From: Schistocephalus solidus
Taxonomy: Eukaryota > Platyhelminthes > Cestoda > Diphyllobothriidea > Diphyllobothriidae
Assembly (NCBI GenBank): GCA_017591395.1
Contig: WEDG01004974.1
Coordinates: forward strand, 1-64,000
DNA: 64,000 bases
Direction: 5' to 3'
Shown here: in pieces, positions 58,301 to 64,000 of the stretch
How the letters are laid out: each line of letters opens with the position of its first letter
How positions within the stretch are numbered: position 1 is the first letter of the stretch
The notes under the pieces: model-generated
Database searches by the model: none
What the model saw: the letters and a program-made list of their open reading frames with translations, nothing else
What the model was told of the DNA's origin: nothing
Position numbers and translations under genes: made by a program

Positions 58301-61300
58301 AGGCGATTGAGGAGAATGCGGGCGAAGATCTTTCCGGCGATGTTGAACAGCGAGACACACACACGCGTCAGTTCGACCGTCAAAATCCGACGATTTCCAC
58401 CTTATGCTCCAGAGGAGGGTAATGCGAGAGCTGTGAATTGTGCGCAAATTATTTTGAAGTGATAGTAGACTTACACTGCATCTACCGCACTCTCCTTCTC
58501 TTCTCCCTTACCCGCCTGTGCCTGGTGTCACTACATAGTTAAGAAGGCTGGAGGCGGGTTCGGGTGAAGGTGAACCATATCTCACCATAGTGGTGCGGCA
58601 TGAGCCGGCACCTACGCGTGACCATGTTTGGCACGCGCACGCCTCCCCCATGTTCGGCATCTATTGTGGGAGCTCATCCCAAATAATGATAAAGCCTGTC
58701 GTACCCTGATTTGTCCCCCCTTTTGGTCCAGCACATCTACCACGCGACCCGTTTAGGGGCACACACACAGTCTGGAATGAAATCAGCTTTTAGGAGTCAC
58801 GTCTAGTTGGCCAATTATTGACGAAGATATAGACGAACCTACCAAGTAAAATTTGAAATCCGCGGAGTCCAAAATGCCTCTTATTGGTGCTTCGATTTGC
58901 AGTGCTCCGTATGTACGCCCACCTGGTGTTATCAAGGGGAGAGCCAGTGTCGAGTATTCAGTGGCCAGTCCCAAAGCCGGTCTTCCTTCTCGCAGAGCCT
59001 ATGTTAAGCATAGAACGTAGAAAAAAACTACAATTTGCACACTGGCTAAAAGGGAATTACTGAACGGTCATCATGCGTGTTGCCTCACTTACATATTCCA
59101 AACTATTCCAAAATACGAATTGCAAAAATTTTTCGCTTAAGTTCTAGCCACGATAGCCATATAAATTGGTGATTTTCTTACATCTTCGCCACCACAAAAG
59201 TAAGTAACCTAGTGAATACGCACAAGTTCCACTCATGAGGTGTATAGTACCATTGAGTAAGAAGAATCTAACTTATTGAAAGTTAAATCAGAGAACGCTC
59301 GATTTGACCGTTTTGTCTGAATTAAAAATAACATGACAAAGGGGCAACTTACTAAACCCAAAGGGGTTTCAGAGTTTGTTGCAATGGTTGTTCCAACGAG
59401 TGCTCCGGCCGCAGTCTCCGGAAAGGCTGCGAAGCAGGAAACTTCAGAGGAATCATGCTGTCGAAGATAGACGCAGATCCTTAGCGCGCATCCTTTGCCA
59501 TGGCGATCCTGATCCTTTTGCAAAATCTATTGTAAAAATCATTCAAGCTTGCTTAAATATTTTACCCTGCTTTGATTGCCTCAGAAAATTAGCATGGAAT
59601 ACCGACGTGACTGACTTTAGCATCTCACCTGTAATAATTTTTTCAATTCTCTACAATTGCTTCACTCCTTTACCACACAAATTTAAATTATGGCTGGCTG
59701 CAAAATTTTAAAACTATTTGGGATACTTGAATGTCCACGTGTGAACTCCCAGACATAGCAACCCCACGTACAAACGGGTTTACCTCAAATGTTTTTCTGT
59801 AGACATTTTCGGCAGTGGCGTCTGAACTAGCTCCCACTTTCTGCAACTCGGAAATCCAATTTTCTCGCATACTTTTGCGCGCACTCGCCTCCGACTTCAC
59901 ACTGGACAAACAGTTCAGAAAATCCTGATAGTGCTTTGTCTTGTCTTGGTCGTACGTTCCGGTTTCTGCGGTCAGGCCAGTCCTCACAGTACGCAGGATC
60001 CTGTGAAAGGCGGTACGATCAAGCAGAGCGTCTCCATAGAGAAACAGAGAGGACGACGTCAGGGCTACCCAGGGTGCGACTTCATCGGTCCTAGAAGTCC
60101 CTAAGTCATTTGCAACCTTTCCTGCCTCCTTTGCTGATTCGTAGGAATCCTTCGAACCTTCATGCAGAATGAGCGTCCTCTTGTTGTCGCGGTTTGCTGT
60201 CGTGGCTGCGAGATGGTGGAGGTTAGAGGAACGAGACACTGTAGTACTAATAATGCGAACTTCTGATATAAGACCGGTGAATTGAGGTTATGACGCATGC
60301 GCCAGTTGGCGAATAAGTTCGCTGTATTAAAAAGAGCAGGTGTGTGAGGGCACAGTTACCTTAATTTTTATATTCTGAAGGACTCTTCGCTTTTTAAGTA
60401 GATAGTAAAGCTCTTGACCACTTCAATATATTTTCATGCCCCGTTTTGTTGCCCAGGAGTAGCTGGTTCGATTATAGCCCAAACCAATCGGTTTAGCATG
60501 TGGAACAAAGTAATGGCAATATACGCATGGCCTAAATTGCACAAAATTCCAGTCTTTGTCTATCCTTAGCTATTCAATGTTCCATTAGGTTAGTTGAACC
60601 TTGCATATGTGTTGCGTGTAGCTTCCATAGTTCTGTCACTCAGACCAAGATCAATAACAGACTTTCGGTACGTTAGGGTGACATTTGGGCCAAATGCACG
60701 AAGGATCAAAAGTCTTTGAGTATTTTCTTAAAGCTAGAACACTGATAAAAGGACGGAGATAGCCCTCACTGATTATGACTATTATAAAATGCAACACAAA
60801 ACTCACTGTCAGTCTGAACTGATTCGCTGAAAACAGAACGATGAGATAGTTTGTGTTGGTGACAGATATGACCCTTGTATTGCATTCTAAGTAGCACCTT
60901 TTAAGGGTCGGTTGGGTCTGTTTCCTTGCAAACATATGTTTTACTACGCCGTTCTTCATTATTTTAAATTTTTAAATATTTTTAAAATCATTTTATTTTT
61001 CTTATTTAAACATTTAAGCATTTCCATTCATGCAGGAGATGTGACCAGGATAGGCTTACCTTTTTTCAGCAGCTTCCTACACAAGCCGTTAGAGAGGTCA
61101 CCTACGCAGTTTTCAAGCTCTAGAAGAGGAATGTGGTTGGCCATAAAACCGCCCATTGCAATGAAAATCCGATTGAATTCATCGTGTTGCTCCTCAGCCT
61201 CCAAGGCTGCTTGTAGCTAGTAATTTCAAGGATTACAAGTTCATAAATATAAATAACTTTATAAGAGCATTTTTAAGAATAATAATGAAGGTCATTGTTA

Positions 61301-63794
61301 ATCGAATCGGATATTTACTTTCCTGATCTGCTTAGAAGCTCTAAACTACCAGGTCACCAGGATATATAAGTCTGTAAAGGTACATGGTAAAAAACTGCCT
61401 GAAGGTTGCCTGCTCCGAGATACTGGTTCGTGATTAAAAGGTTGAGAGGTGGAGTCTGGATTGAGCTGCTAAGTTAGATCAAGCTATTAATTGGTGATGA
61501 CTCTGAACTAACTGTCTACCTCTGCCCCTATTACATGCTCACCTACTCTTGCAGTAGACATCGATGAGCATTGCATACTAGTGGGTTGATTATTGAGCCA
61601 GTGTCAGTGCTAGTTCACTTCGCATAATCTAAATACCGCTGGCCTGACCGCTGCTTGGAGGGTTGAAGAGAGATATTTTTGTTCTTCAGGTCCTGTCAAA
61701 GTGAGCGATTCCAGTAGTCTGCAAGTTCTTTAAAGCAAAATCCACCATTTTCTAAATGACCCCTCACCTGAGGTTCCGCCAAATTAGGGTGAGAACCTAA
61801 AAGATAGACTGAATCTTTAACTTCTGTACCTGAATCCTAGCACGACTGAGCAACTCTAGATTCTGGAATACTTATTGATGACTTGCCAACCCGCCGCTGC
61901 CTTGTTCACCGACCCCTATAAGGAAGATAAACCATGTTCAGTACTTGAAGCCGAACGTCGTTTCTGAACTCTTCTTAGGATAAATGTATTTTGGAGCCCT
62001 CTGGCTCAACTTTTGAAAGGAGGTTTACAAAATCCAGTAGTTAGATCTACAAAAGAATCTATGTTTTTGAAATTAAATAAATCCATCACTATCGTTTGCG
62101 TATTCAGCAAATGATAATTTATACCTTTAACATTTTTCTTCTGAAAAAGACAGGGTTAATTCAAACCCTGCAGAATTTTTGGCATTAACTCTAGCTAATC
62201 AACCCATGCTTACTTTTGCATTGTCAATATTTGTTGAAGAGTTACTCGAGTTAAAATTCCAGCGGAGATAATCAGCCACTTGCGCGTAGTCTTCGATGGA
62301 TGCTCCGCTGCCCATGAAGGCAGTAAACAAGGCGATAAACTGTTTGACCGTAACGATCTTCGTATTGCTACAATTGAATTTTTCTGTAGGGAAGGTATCC
62401 GGCCAGATGTCCTTCAGTTTTCCCGTAATCTCGATCAACTTCATCTGCATTGCTACGATATTTAGACGAAAAGCAGGTTCAAATTCTCTTAAAATTACGA
62501 ACCTGGAAAGAAATTTCAATTTGAACTCAATTCCTTATGTCAGTTTGGAGTAATATGTAATCGAGTAACCGCCTTACTGTTCAACATTTAGTGACTGAAG
62601 AACAGTGCAACCTAACAAAAAGACTTACAGACCAGTCAATGAAAGATACTTGCCCATAAGCTCACCGTACCTGTATCTAAAACGGATATGTCAGTCGAAC
62701 CGTCGGGTCCTTGAGGGGTTTCAATCGCAGCTGAGTTATTCGTATCTGGAAGATTGTAGGAGTCCACGGACTTGTCCGGTGCAATAAATTGTTCATGTCG
62801 TTCGTGGTAATCAAAAATGGGCCCTACGAGAAAGAAAAGGGAAGTGCGAAGGTCATTCATTCGGAGCTCAAAGCCCTTTAAATTGCGCTAGACAGTGACT
62901 GTGTATGGAAATTTTCAAGTAATTGATATTTTCTTCCCGTTTTAACGCCGAATCTCATTAAATTCACTCGCTTAACCAACCATGCAATCACATCTTAAAG
63001 CGACTTTCGAAATCAAAGCTTGAATGATGAATTAAAGTCGTTTCGAATTTTCAACAACGAACCATGAAACGAAAATGTTAGACTGTCAGCCAACAGCTCT
63101 CTCTTTTACTACTGACCTGAAATATAACCTCGTAATATGAAGGATAAGGTGTAAATATCCAGGATTAAATTAGTGCTTTAATCTATTACCAGTAGCCTCT
63201 AGTGAAATCCATTTTCAGAACAGGCCCTACGGATTTTTGTTACAAGGACTGCGGGTTGAGTTGTTTAATCACCTTTTTTATCGAGGTCTTTCGTCTTAAG
63301 CGATGGAACAGGGGTACAAATGGCAGCTGATATAAACGTTTGATGGGACAGCGTCTTTAACAGTTGCAACGGTCGCAATACAATACCAGGGCTTATTGGA
63401 CTTCACGACTTCCTTGAAAAGTGAATTTTCCTACTGCATTATCTAAGGGCCGTGTCTAACTCTTTTTAATCCAAAATAGCAAGCCGGAGTTAAAAACAAT
63501 TTCAGAGCAGTTTTAAAAAAACCTTCCTCTGCTTAAAATAAGAACATTTAAAATTGATCATAGATAGACCTCCTAGCTAAAAATAACAAACGGAACTCTA
63601 TGCTAGGTAAAAGAGTTTTGTAAGTTTTTATGTTTACTTCGGTGCTTAATCAAGCTAGCCTTGATTTCGGTCTAATATATATAAATCGACTTACACTGAT
63701 GAGGATCTTGGAGATTTTTCCTAAGGCGTTCGTTAGCTTCTTTGGCGAATCCCTCAAAAAGCTCGTACAGTTTCTCTCGACTCAGGTAACCAGG
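46311..63794 (-). CDS. large multi-exon gene with a GAF-like domain (partial)
   Basis: Thirteen minus-strand exons join in one open frame of about 843 codons: 63,695-63,794; 62,671-62,823; 62,578-62,611; 62,214-62,502; 61,060-61,216; 59,784-60,238; 59,353-59,514; 58,839-58,998; 51,698-51,854; 51,324-51,527; 51,071-51,256; 48,663-48,909; 46,311-46,536. All boundaries are gt/ag and phase agrees at each. The start is helical (YLSREKLYELFEGFAKEANE). Exons 7-9 look like a GAF domain (ALRICVYLRQHDSS, SCFAAFPETAAGALVGTTIA, then LPLITPGGRTYGALQIEAP). The last exon has SWQSVRDILTPTWLDSVLRF then DPF. The N-terminus lies beyond the window and the C-terminus was not found. I do not recognise the protein. 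EFCAB5, a ciliary protein I recall as having a GAF domain, is a guess. The exon 8 donor (58,839 rather than 58,843) was chosen by frame. Confidence 0.65.
46905..47165 (+). repeat. ~390-bp dispersed repeat, unit 1 (partial)
   Basis: Shares with the next unit the ordered blocks accgcactctctcct, caagaagac, ggcgtaccacc-like text, agctcggatccca, gccatagaggccacattaag and gttgcagtctgactctc. It is shorter than the other units. It lies in an intron of the minus-strand gene. Confidence 0.7.
47190..47570 (+). repeat. ~390-bp dispersed repeat, unit 2
   Basis: The best-preserved unit: tctaccgcactctctcctcc, gtcaagaagaccggagat, ctcggatcccacggagtggg, ctgactctcagtccaccagt, cacacacacacaaaacacac and tcagttggcagcc follow in order. 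Nearly the same order is seen at 56,785-57,170. No coding potential. Confidence 0.75.
47571..48050 (+). repeat. ~390-bp dispersed repeat, unit 3 (diverged)
   Basis: Continues the array head to tail. It keeps ctgattctcagtccattta, ctaggctgactgtggagtc and cagttggcatccttccaag, with its front part diverged. The next unit seems to begin near 47,930 (ctgacagtccacctcactcc) and fades out. Confidence 0.6.
48910..49610. other. AT-rich intron sequence
   Basis: Nothing recognised apart from AT-richness. It belongs to the intron between the exons at 48,663-48,909 and 51,071-51,256 of the minus-strand gene. Confidence 0.4.
49655..49860 (+). mobile_element. tRNA-derived SINE (copy 1, plus strand)
   Basis: Contains a polymerase III B-box, ggtcgctggttcgagcc, then a body with gggtatgtctgactgatgac, ggctaataagccagaaatgg and tttttgtcgg. 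The minus-strand copy at 53.13-53.31 kb shares the body. The tRNA-like 5' half with box A is poorly preserved here. The tail continues past 49,800 with gagaatgagccccaaggc. Confidence 0.7.
49870..50250 (-). repeat. unnamed repeat, minus-strand copy
   Basis: The minus strand holds a 126-codon frame with no known domain. Part of it (LLLLLLSLTRNSCTSF, then PCSTRILLCSH) recurs on the plus strand at 50,690-50,800 as LLLLSLTMNSCSSSEAQNH and RCSARLLLCS. The two are therefore inverted copies of one repeat, more likely a mobile element than a gene. Confidence 0.5.
50690..50835 (+). repeat. unnamed repeat, plus-strand copy
   Basis: Inverted relative to 49,870-50,000. Shared bases include ctgctgttatc..tgacgatgaactc and ttctcctttgctca. 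The 690-bp interval between the copies (50,001-50,689) shows no feature I can name. Confidence 0.5.
52146..52356 (+). repeat. degenerate telomere-like (TTAGGG) tract
   Basis: About 210 bp of imperfect ttaggg/tagggt words: aggttagggttagggctaag, gtttagggttcgg, gtttagggttattattaggc, gacttagggtaggggc, gatgttagggttagtgttag. Most units carry point changes such as ttagag, ttaaga and ttatta. It is internal, inside an intron of the minus-strand gene. Confidence 0.8.
52360..53130. other. unassigned intron sequence
   Basis: No gene recognised. It includes tatatatacc near 52,530 and short frames without domains. It lies between the telomere-like tract and a SINE. Confidence 0.4.
53131..53312 (-). mobile_element. 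tRNA-derived SINE (copy 2, minus strand)
   Basis: The minus strand gives a tRNA-like head: gtgacccagtgataagggcg (box A region), then gttggaattctaaccaac, an anticodon-arm-like hairpin with tct in the loop, then the B-box ggtcgcgggttcgagtct. This resembles tRNA-Arg(UCU). It is followed by the same body as the copy at 49.66 kb (gggtgatgacggttaataag, gaaatggctattt). Confidence 0.75.
53330..55930 (+). mobile_element. RTE-type retrotransposon with zinc-finger tail, decayed full-length copy
   Basis: The plus strand shows the family's domains in order, in broken frames. The endonuclease part at 53,400-53,520 has FLGHHGTGSFNRNGLLQACT then EHN. The linker near 54,110 has LFSAIKAP, and 54,230-54,330 has EGNTYFEHSPSLQDMH. 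The RT motif region KKALNTVNRY lies near 54,706 (the AFDTVNR block), followed by IKQLHDDIMADCMDSGLV (54,787-54,840). The C-terminal region ends with CIHCPRTFEHRVAAQLRAH at 55,593-55,650. That is a zinc-finger relic: both cysteines remain, but the histidine spacing is disturbed. No frame spans more than one domain. It lies in a large intron of the minus-strand gene. Confidence 0.7.
55931..56780. other. unassigned intron sequence
   Basis: No gene or element end recognised between the RTE copy and the next repeat array. Confidence 0.4.
56785..57170 (+). repeat. ~390-bp dispersed repeat, unit 4
   Basis: Aligned by eye to 47,190-47,570: tctacctcactctctgttcc, gtcaagaagaccggagat, gggagtgccataaatgccac, ctgactctcagttcgccagt, cactgggctgaccgtgcggt, cagttggtaaccttccaagc. 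The repeat is on the same strand as the first array, 9.6 kb away. Confidence 0.75.
57171..57475 (+). repeat. ~390-bp dispersed repeat, unit 5 (diverged)
   Basis: Tandem to the previous unit: gtcgacctcacactctcccc, caggatttacaacaccaggg, ctgactcccagtccactgat, cacacactggccgaaggcgt. A matching order (ccaggatttcacac) appears in unit 3 at 47.7 kb. Confidence 0.65.
57480..58440 (-). mobile_element. RTE-type retrotransposon with C2H2 zinc fingers, internally deleted
   Basis: The minus strand starts inside the RT: SLFNIAGKIFARILLNRLKG, ESHCGFRRHRCTTDKIF, ARQLQEKCQEM, then MMVRVTDNGTISEAVTVTNG and LLPTLFSLMFSAMLRDTY (to about 57,940). The catalytic DD region and thumb are missing. Sequence jumps to the end of a zinc finger (GLFSHMRIHDSG, near 57,900), a Pro/Thr-rich linker, and two complete fingers at 57,757-57,590. 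These are CPHCARNF...HLQIH and CPHCSRTL...HTRLH, both C-x2-C-x12-H-x3-H. Frames are broken by several stops. It sits between units of the ~390-bp repeat. The fingers probably served nucleic-acid binding for the element (inference). Confidence 0.8.
58460..58720 (+). repeat. ~390-bp dispersed repeat, unit 6 (partial)
   Basis: gatagtagacttacactgca then tctaccgcactctcc is nearly identical to the start of unit 2 at 47,199. The similarity fades after about 150 bp. Its position on the far side of the RTE element suggests that the element entered a repeat array. Confidence 0.65.
60240..61059. other. intron of the minus-strand gene
   Basis: Nothing recognised. The 102-codon minus-strand frame at 60,651-60,959 has no domain and looks accidental. 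Confidence 0.4.
61217..62213. other. intron of the minus-strand gene
   Basis: No reading frame above noise and no element end recognised. Confidence 0.4.
62578..62611 (-). other. 34-nt microexon of the minus-strand gene
   Basis: The neighbouring exons (62,671-62,823 ending in phase 1, and 62,214-62,502 needing phase 2) cannot be joined directly, because the join gives an immediate stop. A 34-nt exon between them, with acceptor tttttgttag and donor gtaagg, restores the frame and adds CTVLQSLNVEQ. Confidence 0.6.
62824..63694. other. intron of the minus-strand gene
   Basis: Intron between the first two exons seen in the window. Nothing else recognised. Bases 63,795-64,000 are also unassigned and probably belong to a further intron. 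Confidence 0.4.
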
Positions 63795-64000
63795 CTGGAA
63801 AATTTAGAATATACCTTTTTGAAATGTTATCACAAGCAAGCAATTCGGTGGTGGCTTACGTGTACAGTTTTTTTCCTCGTGTACTTCAATCGTAAAGGTA
63901 ACGACTAAAAAACTTGGAAATACGTCTGTTCTGATTTTCAACCACGGTGAAAGTTACCCTAATGGAAATTATTTTTATTTAATGAATTCGTTTGAAAGCT

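Overview
This is nuclear DNA of a eukaryote, most likely a flatworm and probably a tapeworm of the diphyllobothriid type (inference). The reasons are: split genes with consensus splice sites and very short 5' introns (32-40 nt) in a syntaxin gene; a 5S rRNA sequence of flatworm type; and many decayed non-LTR retrotransposons, including an RTE-type element whose protein ends in C2H2 zinc fingers, an arrangement I associate with tapeworm genomes. Nothing looks bacterial, and long uninterrupted reading frames are rare.

Layout. 1-5.9 kb: unassigned sequence ending in a decayed plus-strand RTE-type reverse transcriptase (RT). 5.9-7.7 kb: AT-rich, with a ~205 bp direct repeat. 7.7-8.8 kb: a full-length 5S rRNA sequence joined to a 5'-truncated LINE. 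9.1-13.9 kb: four fragments of one LINE family (called B1 here) in both orientations. 14.3-19.1 kb, minus strand: a two-gene DNA transposon (transposase-like gene, then a DUF4806 gene) split by a CR1-like LINE (family A). 19.6-33.7 kb: layered LINE families A, B1 and B2, with a clear nested insertion at 27.2/29.5 kb. 34.7-36.7 kb: a second, more decayed copy of the same two-gene transposon on the plus strand.

Two host genes occupy the right half. A plus-strand plasma-membrane syntaxin (38.80-43.54 kb, 8 exons, 302 codons) appears intact. A large minus-strand gene runs from beyond the right edge down to at least 46.3 kb. I reconstruct 13 exons of it in one continuous frame, including a 34-nt microexon and a GAF-like domain. 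Its introns hold tRNA-derived SINEs, a degenerate TTAGGG-like tract, arrays of a ~390 bp repeat and two RTE/zinc-finger elements.

Family letters A, B1 and B2 are local labels only. Exon limits come from reading splice signals and frame by eye. Similarity calls come from motif recognition, without any database search.
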